A stretch of DNA of 64,000 nt from Bacillus haynesii (GCF_001969855.1 NZ_MRBL01000003.1:248001-312000); one strand, 5' to 3'. Positions 9,631-18,796 are shown, counted from the stretch's first letter. Translations and numbers: made by a program. The notes: a model not told the origin generated them from the sequence alone.

Positions 9631-9684
9631 GGCTTTCACCTTCCTGAAAGATCGAACCCGAAAGCGGCTTTCGGCGGACCGGGG

Positions 9685-9698
9685 TGACTGGCGGGTCA
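9685..9698. promoter_or_regulatory. Candidate TetR operator, copy 1
   Basis: Inverted repeat TGACT-GGCG-GGTCA, 55 bp before the yuxN start codon. Its centre is 92 bp from a second copy with the same arm and spacer length (9777-9790). The assignment to YuxN is inferred from the proximity and symmetry. Confidence 0.5.
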
Positions 9699-9776
9699 CT
9701 TTTTTTGCTTCGTTATATTTTTAACTAGATTGTAACTTGTTTTTTTGTTTGATATTATTTATATTATAAAGTAAGG

Positions 9777-9790
9777 TGACCGAGTGGTCA
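9777..9790. promoter_or_regulatory. Candidate TetR operator, copy 2
   Basis: Inverted repeat TGACC-GAGT-GGTCA just downstream of an AT-rich promoter-like stretch (TATATTATAAAG) and 28 bp before the start codon of the small gene at 9818. Same architecture as the copy at 9685-9698. Confidence 0.55.
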
Positions 9791-9817
9791 AAATTTGTGG
9801 AGAAAGGGTGAAGGTTG

Positions 9818-9982
9818 ATGAAAGAAATCGATGACATGATCAGACGCCTGCGCAGCAGGGGAATTAAGGTGGACAAAGTCAAATATCCAAAGCACGTTCT
9901 GTGCGAAAAGAAATGGATGAAAAAGCCAAAAAACACGATGAAACCGAGCTACCGGGATTTCAACGGCTATTCGTTTATATGA
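9818..9982 (+). CDS. Small basic protein of unknown function
   Basis: 54 residues, ATG with GGGTGAAGG upstream. Product begins MKEIDDMIRRLRSRGIKVDK, is rich in Lys/Arg, has a single Cys, and ends SYRDFNGYSFI. No transmembrane segment or signal peptide. It is divergent from the TetR gene, and a TetR-type inverted repeat sits in its presumed untranslated leader, so it is probably a target of that repressor. I recognise no family. Confidence 0.6.
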   Translation: MKEIDDMIRRLRSRGIKVDKVKYPKHVLCEKKWMKKPKNTMKPSYRDFNGYSFI

Positions 9983-10005
9983 AAAAAGACTGCAGCGTCT
10001 ACAGT

Positions 10006-11352
10006 CTAATTTCGCGGAACGGATATTGAGTAGCACACACCGGTTTGATCATTCCGAATGGTCATGTCAGCATGGTGGAGCGTCAAGATTCGTTTAACGA
10101 TGCTGAGTCCAATGCCGAATTCGCCTTTCTTCCCTTTATTAAAAGGCTCATACAGGCTGGAAAGCATCTCTTCTTCAATGTGTGGTCCGTCATTTTTAAT
10201 GGTGATCAACGTATGTTTTTTCGTCGACCTGACGCTGATGTCAATGTATGACTCCGCATAACGGATCTGGTTTTCAAGAACGTTTTCCAACAGCTTGCTC
10301 CATTGTTCTTGATCGCCCGTCAACATTGTTTCCTCTTCAAGATCAATCTTCCAGTTCAATTCTTTTTTGGACCATCTCAAGCGTTCAACAACTTCTTTAA
10401 TGACCTCTTGTATATCGAAAGTTCCGTACTGTCTTTCTTGTCTCAGCAAATAATCAAGCTTTGTCAAATAAAGAAGATCCTTGATTTTCTTTTCAAGTTT
10501 TTCAGCTTCGCCTTCAATGACTTCAATCGTGTTTTCCAAATCTCCTTTAGGGTAAATGCCGTCTTTGATCGACTGGGTATACCCGCGGATGACCATGACC
10601 GGCGTTTTCAGATCGTGGGAGATGTTTTGCAGGAGCGTGCGTTCTGTCTCATCTTTCTGGATGAGCTTTTGCCGCATGTCTTCAATCGTGTGCCCCAGCT
10701 TGCCGATTTCGTCTTCCCTGTCGACAATCACGGGATCATCCCAATCCTGTTTAGAGATTTGTTTGACGTGCTTTTCGAGCGTGACGAGCGGTCTTGATAA
10801 ATATTTCGCCAGCCAGATTGAAGGAATCCAGCTCAGCAAAATAACGACGATCAAAATAAACAGCAGCTGCTTAAACAGCGTATGGGACAAATCGTCCCTG
10901 TATGAATCAAGCGCATAGGACAACAGCAGAAACGTCTGGTCTTGAGTCTGGATTTTTTTGAGCACAAAAAAAACGTGCTCACCGTTGACATTCTCCGAAT
11001 ACCTTTTCGATGACTCGTCCTGCCTTTTGCCGAGTTTCTGAACCTTCTCGATAAATGAATCGGGGAGAATCTGCGGGCTCTGATAGACGGTTCCTTTCTC
11101 AGGCAGCAGGACGTGCTGAACGTGGCGGTTTGTGCTTCGCGATCCGCCGCTTCCGCCGAAGCCTCTTTCCGGTGAATCGGAAAATCCGTATTCTGTCAGA
11201 ACATGCTGCTCATTTTCAATGTTTGTATAAATTTCATCAGTGAAAAAGTTCTGCAGTGTCGTCGAGAATAAAAACGTCAGCAAAATCGAGACCGTTAACA
11301 GGATGCCGCAAATGACACTCCAAATTTGAAAGGCAAGCGACCTGTTCTTCAT
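10006..11352 (-). CDS. cssS: CssS, secretion-stress sensor histidine kinase
   Basis: 448 residues. Transmembrane helix 1 (about 10-32), an extracellular domain with a Gly/Ser-rich stretch near residues 64-72, helix 2 (about 162-183), HAMP, then HisKA with LLQNISHDLKTPVMVIRGYTQ (His246) and a HATPase domain (ENVLENQIRYAES; GKKGEFGIGLSIVKRIL). In B. subtilis CssS detects misfolded exported protein or alpha-amylase overload at the membrane-wall interface. Its ATG overlaps the cssR stop by 4 bp. The htrB target lies just beyond cssR, in the expected place. Confidence 0.94.
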   Translation of the reverse strand: MKNRSLAFQIWSVICGILLTVSILLTFLFSTTLQNFFTDEIYTNIENEQHVLTEYGFSDSPERGFGGSGGSRSTNRHVQHVLLPEKGTVYQSPQILPDSFIEKVQKLGKRQDESSKRYSENVNGEHVFFVLKKIQTQDQTFLLLSYALDSYRDDLSHTLFKQLLFILIVVILLSWIPSIWLAKYLSRPLVTLEKHVKQISKQDWDDPVIVDREDEIGKLGHTIEDMRQKLIQKDETERTLLQNISHDLKTPVMVIRGYTQSIKDGIYPKGDLENTIEVIEGEAEKLEKKIKDLLYLTKLDYLLRQERQYGTFDIQEVIKEVVERLRWSKKELNWKIDLEEETMLTGDQEQWSKLLENVLENQIRYAESYIDISVRSTKKHTLITIKNDGPHIEEEMLSSLYEPFNKGKKGEFGIGLSIVKRILTLHHADMTIRNDQTGVCYSISVPRN

Positions 11353-12023
11353 GATTTCAACATCCTGTAGCCAAACCCGTAGATGGTTTCCACTTTCAGT
11401 TCGGGCATTTTCTTGCGCAGCCTTCTGACAAGATCGTCGACGACGCGGTCGGTTCCGAAGTAATCATCTCCCCAGACGCTGGTGAGGATATCCTCCCTTG
11501 AAAAGGCGCGGCCCTGGTTGTTTATAAATAGAAGCAGAAGATCAAATTCCTTTGACGTCAAATTGATCATGCTGCCATTTTCATAGACTTCTCTCAAGTC
11601 CTCATAGACTTCATAGCAGGAAACCGGCGTTCCTTTTTTCTTTTCTCTCGGTTCTTCTTTATATATCAACTTGAGCAGCTTTTGTACGCGGATGATCAGC
11701 TCCCTTGGGAGAAACGGCTTAGATATATAGTCACTGCTTCCCAGCTCGAGCCCCAGCACTCTGTCAATATCGGCATCGCGCGCAGAAATGAAGATGACGG
11801 GGACTTCCGGATCTTGATTTTTTATTTCTTTTATTAGCGTATACCCGTCGATATCTGGTAACATGATATCGAGAATCCATAAATGAGGTGACTGGCCTAT
11901 TTTTTGCCTGGCACTTTCACCGTTTAGAAAAGAAGTGACGTGCCAGCCTTCACTCTCTAAGTATTTTGTCAGCAATTCATTTAAATTCTCTTCATCTTCA
12001 ACTAGATAAATGGAGTATGACAA
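11349..12023 (-). CDS. cssR: CssR, OmpR-family response regulator of secretion stress
   Basis: 224 residues starting at TTG after AAAGGATGTGA. Receiver domain with acidic pair EDEE, phosphoacceptor Asp52 (LWILDIMLPDIDGY) and Lys in ISKPFLPREL; a winged-helix DNA-binding domain fills about residues 130-224 (LTSKEFDLLLLFINNQGRAFSR, partial). It forms an operon with cssS and is divergent from htrB, the quality-control protease it is known to control in B. subtilis. The CssRS pair is typically autoregulated. Confidence 0.94.
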   Translation of the reverse strand: MSYSIYLVEDEENLNELLTKYLESEGWHVTSFLNGESARQKIGQSPHLWILDIMLPDIDGYTLIKEIKNQDPEVPVIFISARDADIDRVLGLELGSSDYISKPFLPRELIIRVQKLLKLIYKEEPREKKKGTPVSCYEVYEDLREVYENGSMINLTSKEFDLLLLFINNQGRAFSREDILTSVWGDDYFGTDRVVDDLVRRLRKKMPELKVETIYGFGYRMLKS

Positions 12024-12086
12024 GGGCGGTTCACATCCTTTCTACGTCATTATACATTATACTAGTTTTAACATAAGTCTGGTCAA

Positions 12087-12114
12087 TTTTCATAATTTCA
12101 CATATTCTTTTCAT
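12087..12114. promoter_or_regulatory. Candidate CssR-binding direct repeats
   Basis: In the cssR-htrB divergent gap, TTTTCATA (12087), TTTCACAT (12097) and TTTTCATT (12108) recur about every 10 bp, one helical turn apart. Phased direct repeats are the usual target of OmpR-type regulators. The assignment to CssR is inferred from location. Confidence 0.45.
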
Positions 12115-12268
12115 TTTTATCCCACAATGTTTTCGTAACATATTCATCAGGGAAGAAAGGGAATGAACACAGAGTGAACGACGGCCGGGTCTCTTTTTTT
12201 GTGGATGTTAAAGCTTTTATGCCATTTGCGATAGTTGAAGACAAGAAAAATAAAGGAAGTGTACGCTT

Positions 12269-13639
12269 ATGGATTTTAGACGCGATGACGAACAAAAACA
12301 TGCAAATGAAGAGCAGCTTCACGAAGAAGCGCAGACGCCGCAAACGGCAGGTTCTGAGGAGCAGCAGTCAGAACAGCCGGCAAAGGAGCCCGAGCTGATT
12401 TTAAAGAAGGATACAGACGATCAGTCAGATCTTACGAATAAAGAAACCGCTGCAGCCCTGGAAGATGCCAGGGAAACGAGAGCGGTAAAAGAAAAACGGC
12501 GTAAGGCTTCGTGGCTGAGCCCGATTTTGGGCGGCATCATCGGAGGCGGCTTAGTGCTTGGAATCTCCCCATATCTGCCGGGCGATCATCCGAGTGAAAC
12601 AGCCGGAACTGGACAGACCGAGCCGAAGCAGTCGCAGAACTTCTCCACAAAACCTGTCACGAACGCAGATAACGTACCTGATATGGTGGAAGATTTGGAG
12701 CCTGCGATCGTCGGAGTTTCAAATATTCAAACGAGCTTCGGCTTCTCTGAAGACGACGTCGAGGAGAGTGGCACGGGATCAGGCGTCGTCTTTAAGAAAG
12801 ACGGCGGCAAGGCCTACATTATCACAAACAACCATGTCGTTGAAGGCGCCTCGAAGGTGACCATCTCCTTATATAACGGAAAGACCGCAGATGCCAAGAT
12901 TATCGGCAGCGACGCTTTGACTGATCTGGCTGTTTTAGAGATCAGCAGCAAAGGCGTTGATAAGGTTGCAAGTTTCGGAGATTCCGCAAAACTGCGCGCC
13001 GGCGAAAAAGTAATCGCGATCGGGAACCCTCTCGGCCTGCAATTTTCAAGAACGGTTACCGAAGGCATCATCAGCGGTGTCAACCGGACGATTGAAGTCT
13101 CCACATCTGAAGGGAATTGGGATATGAACGTCCTGCAGACAGATGCGGCGATCAACCCTGGAAACAGCGGCGGGCCTCTGATTAACGGCAGCGGGCAGGT
13201 CATCGGCATCAACAGCCTGAAGATCAGCCAAAGCGGTGTTGAATCGCTTGGTTTTGCGATTCCGAGCAACGATGTTCAGCCGATCGTTGACGAGCTTTTG
13301 GAAAAAGGGAAAGTGGAACGGCCTTTCCTCGGCGTGCAAATGATCGATATGCAGCAGGTGCCTGAACAGTATCAGCAAAATACGCTCGGCCTTTTCGGAG
13401 ACCAGCTCAATAAAGGCGTGTACATCGATAAAGTATCACCGAAATCGCCTGCGGCTGAAGCGGGTATGAAAGCCGGCGACGTCATCACCAAAATGAACGG
13501 CAAAAACGTCGAAAACACTTCAGACCTCAGAAAAATTCTTTATACAGAAGCAAAAGCAGGAGATACTGTCACATTTGAAGTGCTGAGAAACGGAAAGCAA
13601 ACAACAATGAAAGCAAAACTTGCGAAAAGTAAATCATAA
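12269..13639 (+). CDS. htrB: HtrB, membrane-anchored HtrA/DegP-type serine protease
   Basis: 456 residues. A long, acidic, disordered cytoplasmic N-terminus (1-75) leads to one transmembrane helix (about 81-99), then a trypsin-like domain with catalytic His189 (ITNNHVVEG), Asp219 (DALTDLAVL) and Ser300 (NPGNSGGPL), and a C-terminal PDZ domain (about 350-450). It degrades or refolds misfolded proteins on the outer face of the membrane. ATG is preceded by AAAGGAAGTG. Divergent from cssRS, its presumed activator, and closed by a strong hairpin terminator. Confidence 0.94.
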   Translation: MDFRRDDEQKHANEEQLHEEAQTPQTAGSEEQQSEQPAKEPELILKKDTDDQSDLTNKETAAALEDARETRAVKEKRRKASWLSPILGGIIGGGLVLGISPYLPGDHPSETAGTGQTEPKQSQNFSTKPVTNADNVPDMVEDLEPAIVGVSNIQTSFGFSEDDVEESGTGSGVVFKKDGGKAYIITNNHVVEGASKVTISLYNGKTADAKIIGSDALTDLAVLEISSKGVDKVASFGDSAKLRAGEKVIAIGNPLGLQFSRTVTEGIISGVNRTIEVSTSEGNWDMNVLQTDAAINPGNSGGPLINGSGQVIGINSLKISQSGVESLGFAIPSNDVQPIVDELLEKGKVERPFLGVQMIDMQQVPEQYQQNTLGLFGDQLNKGVYIDKVSPKSPAAEAGMKAGDVITKMNGKNVENTSDLRKILYTEAKAGDTVTFEVLRNGKQTTMKAKLAKSKS

Positions 13640-13640
13640 A

Positions 13641-13670
13641 AAAAAGCCATGGCGTCTGCCATGGCTTTTT
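13641..13670. terminator. Bidirectional terminator between htrB and mrgA
   Basis: Perfect stem AAAGCCATGGC / GCCATGGCTTT with an A-run on one side and T-run on the other, between two convergent genes. Confidence 0.85.
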
Positions 13671-13674
13671 CATA

Positions 13675-14139
13675 TTACTTGTCCAAAAATGAAGAAAGCA
13701 TCCAAATTTGCTTATCAATTTCCTCTGTCAGGGCGATATAAAGGTCAGCGGTAGAATGGTCTGATTTGTCTTCCGCCAGTTCGATGGTATGCTGAATTTC
13801 ATCGCGGATTTGACGGTAATCGCTCACTAGTGCGGAAACCATTTCTTCGGCCGTTTTTTCGGAGCCGTTTTCCTCGATTGTGCCGTGGTCAAGGTATTCT
13901 TTCATTGTGGCGAGCGGCTGTCCGCCGATGGCCAGCAAGCGTTCCGCGACCACATCTGCTGTTTCTGCGGCATGGTTGTAAAGCTCTTCGAATTTTTCAT
14001 GAAGGGTAAAGAACTGCGGCCCTTTTACATACCAGTGAAAACGGTGAAGCTTTGTGTAGAGGATGAACCAGTTTGACAAATTCGTATTCATTGAGTTTTC
14101 AAGTACAGGATTTTGCTGTTTTAATTGTTGAGAGATCAT
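13675..14139 (-). CDS. mrgA: MrgA, Dps-family mini-ferritin
   Basis: 154 residues from the ATG at 14139, placed by GAGGAGGAAA eight bases upstream; nine further upstream codons lack a site. The Dps ferroxidase region is clear: [24 protein letters not shown] (His and Glu/Asp ligands, partial quote) followed by [19 protein letters not shown]. Dodecameric Dps proteins sequester iron, consume peroxide and coat DNA. In B. subtilis mrgA lies beside htrB and is repressed by PerR; a near-consensus PerR box is present upstream here. Its sigma-A promoter reads TTGATT-16 bp-TATAAT. Confidence 0.92.
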   Translation of the reverse strand: MISQQLKQQNPVLENSMNTNLSNWFILYTKLHRFHWYVKGPQFFTLHEKFEELYNHAAETADVVAERLLAIGGQPLATMKEYLDHGTIEENGSEKTAEEMVSALVSDYRQIRDEIQHTIELAEDKSDHSTADLYIALTEEIDKQIWMLSSFLDK

Positions 14140-14212
14140 GTGATATTTCCTCCTCGTGTTTTTCATTTGTTAATTATATTATAACAAATATAAAATTAAA
14201 ATCAATACTAAA

Positions 14213-14227
14213 TTATAATTATTTTAA
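14213..14227 (-). promoter_or_regulatory. PerR box upstream of mrgA
   Basis: TTATAATTATTTTAA matches the PerR consensus TTATAATTATTATAA at 14 of 15 positions. It lies just upstream of the mrgA -35 element (TTGATT); a weaker AT-rich half-match (TTATAATATAATTAA on the minus strand) overlaps the -10. Consistent with metal/peroxide-dependent repression of mrgA. Confidence 0.7.
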
Positions 14228-14233
14228 ATAACC

Positions 14234-15076
14234 TTATTTAAACAATTTTTTCACGACCGCACGTTCCCAAATCCGCCATGGCAGGGCGCTGTGGAGGAGG
14301 ATCAGGAGACGAACACCCCTGCCGATCGGATAGCGCAGCCTGTTCAGCCGCTTTTTTGCAGCGAGGCGGCAGATCAGTTCAGCCACATCATCAGGGTTTC
14401 CGTATTGTTTGCGGCTCGCCTCAATGTAGGCGGAGATCCGCTCGAAATATGTACTGTACCGTGATTCGGATTCAGGTACAGTGACTTGGGCGGCAAATGA
14501 TGTCTCCCAAATCGCCGTCTGATACGATCCCGGCTGGACGACGGCCACATCGATCCCGAATGGACGGAGTTCGAGGCGGAGGCTTTCTGAAAAGCCTTCA
14601 ACCGCATGCTTTGATGAAGCATATGCCGAGAAAGCCGGGAAAGCGATCCGTCCGCTGATGCTGCTCAGATTGATGATTTTGGCGCCGCTGTGTTTCTTCA
14701 TATAAGGAAGAACCGCTTTCGTGACTGCCATCAGGCCGAAAACATTTGTCTCATACTGTTTTCGGTAGTCGTCAAGAGGGAGCTCTTCAGCAAATCCGCC
14801 GTATGCCGTTCCTGCATTATTAACGAGAACGTCAATCTGTCCGTACCGTTTCAGCTCTTCGGAAAATGATGATATCGATTGTTCGTTTGTGACATCAAGT
14901 TCAGCGACGGCAATCGATGACTCGATCGAGAGCTCCGCTATGCGGTTCCGCAAAGCTTCCGCTTTTTCTGGATGGCGCGCCGTTGCGATTACGAAATGAG
15001 TGCCGGCGAGTTTTAAAGCTGTCAATAAACCAAATCCGCTCGTCGCGCCCGTTACGATGGCGATTTTATTGTTCAA
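14234..15076 (-). CDS. yusZ: Short-chain dehydrogenase/reductase (YusZ-like)
   Basis: 280 residues when started at the TTG at 15076, seven bases after GGAGG; an ATG six codons earlier overlaps that site. Classical SDR: cofactor motif TGATSGFG (about residues 9-16), NNAGTAYGG, catalytic Ser (NLSSISGR) and YASSK Tyr-Lys pair. Two neighbouring basic residues (TARHPEK) after strand 2 suggest NADP preference. Substrate unknown. Located beside mrgA as yusZ is in B. subtilis. The codons and length match the family. Confidence 0.88.
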   Translation of the reverse strand: MNNKIAIVTGATSGFGLLTALKLAGTHFVIATARHPEKAEALRNRIAELSIESSIAVAELDVTNEQSISSFSEELKRYGQIDVLVNNAGTAYGGFAEELPLDDYRKQYETNVFGLMAVTKAVLPYMKKHSGAKIINLSSISGRIAFPAFSAYASSKHAVEGFSESLRLELRPFGIDVAVVQPGSYQTAIWETSFAAQVTVPESESRYSTYFERISAYIEASRKQYGNPDDVAELICRLAAKKRLNRLRYPIGRGVRLLILLHSALPWRIWERAVVKKLFK

Positions 15077-15217
15077 TGAGTTTCCTCCATTCAAAATTTT
15101 GGTTTGTTGACAAAAAAAGGCTTGTCAGCGACAGTTTATCATTGATAAAATTTAAAAAGTGCTAAAAGACCTATTTTTATAAAAAAATGCAAGCGAGAAA
15201 GAAGGCAGGGTGACACG

Positions 15218-16372
15218 ATGAATGTTAAACGATCCCTCCTGTTCATTATTGTACTATGTCTGACGCTGTTTTTTCATAGTTCGGCTCAAGCAGGAGAAAA
15301 AAACAAACCGGAAATCAAAAGCGTTTCCGCCATATTGATCGATGGGAAATCGGGGCAGGTCCTCTATGAAAAAAACAGCCGCAAAAAAATGTATCCAGCC
15401 AGCATTACCAAAATTGCCACGGCGATTTATGCAATAGAAAACGGAAATTTAGAAGATCGTGTGAAAGTCAGCAAAAATGCCGCTCAAACGGAAGGATCAA
15501 GCGTATATCTGGAAGTTGGGGAGTCGGTTCCGTTAAAACGGCTGCTCCAAGGGCTGCTGATGAACTCGGGAAATGATGCCGGTACGGCGATCGCCGAACA
15601 TGTAAGCGGAAGCGTGAAACAGTTTGCGGATGATTTGAACGCGTATATTGCTGAGCATGCCGGAGTGCATGACACTCATTTTATGAATCCTCACGGACTG
15701 TTTGACAAACATCATTATACGACGTCCGCCGACATGGCGAGAATTACCGAGTACGCAATGAAAAACAAAACGTTTCGAGCGCTTTTTTCGGAAAAGCAAA
15801 CGGCTTGGCACGGACAGACGTGGGACACAACGCTGAAAAACCATCACCGAATGCTGACGGGTGAGATTCCTTACAAAGGTATAACCGGCGGCAAAACAGG
15901 ATTTGTGAATGAATCAAAGCATACCCTTGTCACGACGGCAACGCGGGGCAGCCTTGATTTAATCGCGGTCGTCATGAAGGCCGATAGCAAGAAAATGATG
16001 TACAGCGATACAAAAACGCTTTTGGATGAAGGATTTCACAATTACGAGACACAAGAACTCAAAAAGGGAGAAGCGTTTACTGACCAGAACGGGACGAGCC
16101 ATGAGCTGAAGGGCCCTTTATACGTTACGAAAAAGAAAGGCGAATTCCTGAGTGAAAATGTAGACAGCGACGGAATCCTTAACATTAAAGGGGAGGACGG
16201 CAGGCTGCTTCAGGCACTGCAAATCGCAGAACCATTCAGCGCGGAAATGACAAGCGGCACAGATGGTGTTCACGGTCAACCGCAAAGTAAAGGCGGATTG
16301 TTTTTATTTGTGTTCGGCCTAATCGGCTTATTGACAGCCAGCTATGCGGTCAAGCGGATGAGGCAGCTGTAA
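15218..16372 (+). CDS. D-alanyl-D-alanine carboxypeptidase (PBP5-like, peptidase S11)
   Basis: 384 residues. Signal peptide 1-25 (ends SSAQA), then the penicillin-binding core with SxxK at Ser62-Lys65 (ASITKIATA), SxN at Ser117-Asn119 (MNSGNDAG) and KTG at Lys226 (GGKTGFVN), and a C-terminal transmembrane helix (about 360-378) followed by a short basic tail. It would trim the terminal D-Ala of peptidoglycan stem peptides outside the membrane. A true transmembrane helix replaces the amphipathic anchor of canonical PBP5. Close in length to DacF-type enzymes, but the neighbourhood is not that of dacF, so no symbol is given. Divergent from yusZ. Confidence 0.88.
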   Translation: MNVKRSLLFIIVLCLTLFFHSSAQAGEKNKPEIKSVSAILIDGKSGQVLYEKNSRKKMYPASITKIATAIYAIENGNLEDRVKVSKNAAQTEGSSVYLEVGESVPLKRLLQGLLMNSGNDAGTAIAEHVSGSVKQFADDLNAYIAEHAGVHDTHFMNPHGLFDKHHYTTSADMARITEYAMKNKTFRALFSEKQTAWHGQTWDTTLKNHHRMLTGEIPYKGITGGKTGFVNESKHTLVTTATRGSLDLIAVVMKADSKKMMYSDTKTLLDEGFHNYETQELKKGEAFTDQNGTSHELKGPLYVTKKKGEFLSENVDSDGILNIKGEDGRLLQALQIAEPFSAEMTSGTDGVHGQPQSKGGLFLFVFGLIGLLTASYAVKRMRQL

Positions 16373-16390
16373 TATGATAAGGGAAGAGGC

Positions 16391-16417
16391 GCGCCGGCTC
16401 ACAAGCCGGCGTTTTTT
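16391..16417 (+). terminator. Terminator after the carboxypeptidase gene
   Basis: GCGCCGGCT-caca-AGCCGGCG stem followed by TTTTTT. Confidence 0.85.
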
Positions 16418-16481
16418 ATTTGCCCTGAAAAGGCAAATTTATCTTATAATGGAAACAAGCCAATGAAAGGGGACGGGAACA

Positions 16482-18266
16482 ATGACATTTCATCAACTGA
16501 AGGATACGTGGGATCTCGAGGTTTTCTTTAAAGGGGGGAGCGGCTCCGCCGAATTCCGCCAATATTTACATGAGATTAAAACACTGCTTTCAACTTTTAA
16601 ACGCTCGGCCGAGGCTCTTACCGTTTCAAAAAGCGGCCTTGATGAATTGAAAGAAACACTGGCACTTTTTGAGACAATTGATGTTAAAATCCGCGAAGCA
16701 GACGCTTTTGTCGGATGTCTCCAAGCCCAGGACATCACGGATTTAAAGGCGAATGCCCTTAATTTTGAGGTCACCCAGCTCGCTGCCGATGCGCAGAAGG
16801 CACTGGTCGTCCTTGATAGCAAATTTGCCGTTGTCCCAAATGAAGAATGGGAAGCGATCCTACAAGATGAAGGTATTTCCGATATCGCTTATATTTTGAA
16901 TGAAAGAAGAGAGCGGGTAACGGAAAAGCTTGGTTCCGAACAGGAAACATTGATTCAGGGCTTGTCTGTTGACGGATATCATGCCTGGGGCGATATGTAC
17001 GACAGCATCGTCGACCAAATTCAAATTCCGTATGAAGAAGATGGCGAGACGAAAATTCTGTCTGTCGGACAGGCGCAGAATCTGACATCTAAACCCGACA
17101 GAAAGATCCGCCGCTCCGTATCGGAAAATTTGGACCACGGATGGGAACAGCACGCTGATTTGCTCAGCAGCACGCTGAATCATCTGGCCGGTTTCAGACT
17201 GAACGTCTATGAGGCGCGAGGCTGGGACAATGTATTAAAAGAACCGCTGGACATCAACCGCATGAAGCAGGAAACCCTTGATGTCATGTGGCAGGTCATT
17301 ATTGATCATAAAAAGCCGTTTGCAGACTATCTTGCCCGGAAGGCGTCTATGTTCGGGCTGGATAAACTGAGCTGGTATGACGTCGAAGCGCCTCTCGGTT
17401 CAGCAGCAAAGGAATATTCGTATCAAGAGGCAGCCGCTTTTATTACCGGGCAGTTTGAAACGTTTGGAAAAAAGCTCTCCTCCTTTGCCGAAAAGGCACT
17501 CAGAGACAGATGGGTTGAAGCTGAAGACAGGGGAGGCAAACGTCCGGGCGGTTTTTGCGCCAATTTTCCTGACAGCGGGGAATCGAGAATATTTATGACA
17601 TTTGCAGGAAGCCAGTCAAACGTTTCCACCCTGGCGCACGAGCTTGGCCATGCCTTTCATCAGGAATCCATGCTGGACGTCAGACCGCTGAACAGGGCGT
17701 ACGCGATGAATGTGGCGGAAACCGCGTCCACTTTTGCAGAAATGATCGTGGCTGATGCGGCGTTAAAACAAGCCGGTTCAGACGAAGAAAAACTCGTCCT
17801 TTTGGAAGATAAGGTTCAGCGGAGCGTCGCCTTTTTTATGAACATTCACGCAAGGTTCCTATTTGAAACCCGCTTCTACGATGAACGAAAAAACGGCGTC
17901 GTATCCGCCGGAAGGCTGAACGAACTGATGGAAGAAGCTCAGAAAGAAGCGTTTTGCGGTGCGCTTGGCGAGTATCATCCGTATTTTTGGGCATCAAAGC
18001 TTCATTTTTATATTACGTCTGTCCCGTTTTATAATTTTCCTTATACGTTCGGCTACTTGTTTTCGCTTGGCATTTACGCGCAAGCGCTGAAAGAGGGAGC
18101 GGCTTTTGAAGAAAAATATATTGCCCTCTTAAAAGATACAGCCTCCATGTCTGTTGAGGAACTGGCCATGAAGCATCTCGGTGCCGATCTGACGAAGCGG
18201 GATTTCTGGGAAGCGGCCATTCAGCCGGCTGTCCGCGATGCAGAAGCATTTTTAGCGATGACATAA
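16482..18266 (+). CDS. yusX: Oligoendopeptidase F family metallopeptidase (M3), YusX-like
   Basis: 594 residues. A helical N-terminal domain precedes the catalytic M3 domain, with the zinc motif TLAHELGHAFH (His386, Glu387, His390) and the third-ligand helix NVAETASTFAEMI downstream. Intracellular zinc peptidases of this family cleave short peptides of roughly 7-17 residues. No signal peptide, so cytosolic. Start ATG preceded by GAAAGGGGA. Followed by yusW on the same strand, as in B. subtilis. Substrate not predictable. Confidence 0.9.
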   Translation: MTFHQLKDTWDLEVFFKGGSGSAEFRQYLHEIKTLLSTFKRSAEALTVSKSGLDELKETLALFETIDVKIREADAFVGCLQAQDITDLKANALNFEVTQLAADAQKALVVLDSKFAVVPNEEWEAILQDEGISDIAYILNERRERVTEKLGSEQETLIQGLSVDGYHAWGDMYDSIVDQIQIPYEEDGETKILSVGQAQNLTSKPDRKIRRSVSENLDHGWEQHADLLSSTLNHLAGFRLNVYEARGWDNVLKEPLDINRMKQETLDVMWQVIIDHKKPFADYLARKASMFGLDKLSWYDVEAPLGSAAKEYSYQEAAAFITGQFETFGKKLSSFAEKALRDRWVEAEDRGGKRPGGFCANFPDSGESRIFMTFAGSQSNVSTLAHELGHAFHQESMLDVRPLNRAYAMNVAETASTFAEMIVADAALKQAGSDEEKLVLLEDKVQRSVAFFMNIHARFLFETRFYDERKNGVVSAGRLNELMEEAQKEAFCGALGEYHPYFWASKLHFYITSVPFYNFPYTFGYLFSLGIYAQALKEGAAFEEKYIALLKDTASMSVEELAMKHLGADLTKRDFWEAAIQPAVRDAEAFLAMT

Positions 18267-18346
18267 AAGGCTTCCGCTAAGAGATTGAATGAGTTTCCGC
18301 AAAGTGGACATAGCTAAGGATAATGTGCATAGAGGAGATGAACGGT

Positions 18347-18793
18347 ATGAACCAATTTCGGATGGCCGTTATCGCTCTCGTCATGATCCTGATGACCGGC
18401 TGCCGATCCATAGCGGAAGAACATGCGGAAGGCAAGGAGGCCGTTCCCGATAACGCCCCTGTTTCAGATGCGGAAAGCGTGCCTTACGATACATTTGCAT
18501 TGGAAGTAAACTATGGCCGTGGAAAGCACAATACGTTTGAAGCCGTATACGACAAACAGGAGCGGGAAGAAGCATCAATTAAAGACCATCTGAACGGAGC
18601 GGACCGCGAAGGGGAAGAAGCTTTAAACGAAATGAAAATGGTGTTAAGCGAGCTTTCGGTCGCCAAATCCGATTCAAAGCAGGACGTGATTAGCAATGTG
18701 CTCGAGGCTTTTAATCTTGACGAACGATATGACCGGTTTCATCTGCGGGTGAAATGGCCGGATGGTACGTCAAGAATCTATAACGGAAAATAA
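18347..18793 (+). CDS. yusW: YusW-like lipoprotein
   Basis: 148 residues from the ATG at 18347 (GAGGAG nine bases before; an in-frame ATG 24 bases earlier lacks a site). Lipoprotein signal ends LMTGC-RS; the rest is a hydrophilic domain with a strand-rich C-terminus (FHLRVKWPDGTSRIYNG). The block GEEALNEMKMVLSELSV is the feature I associate with YusW of B. subtilis, whose function is unknown. Sits after pepF, before a strong terminator shared with the convergent siderophore-binding protein. Confidence 0.8.
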   Translation: MNQFRMAVIALVMILMTGCRSIAEEHAEGKEAVPDNAPVSDAESVPYDTFALEVNYGRGKHNTFEAVYDKQEREEASIKDHLNGADREGEEALNEMKMVLSELSVAKSDSKQDVISNVLEAFNLDERYDRFHLRVKWPDGTSRIYNGK

Positions 18794-18796
18794 ACA

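Noticed and set aside
12174..12398. 74-codon frame overlapping the htrB start
   Set aside because: It shares DNA with the well-supported htrB N-terminus in another frame and has no ribosome binding site.
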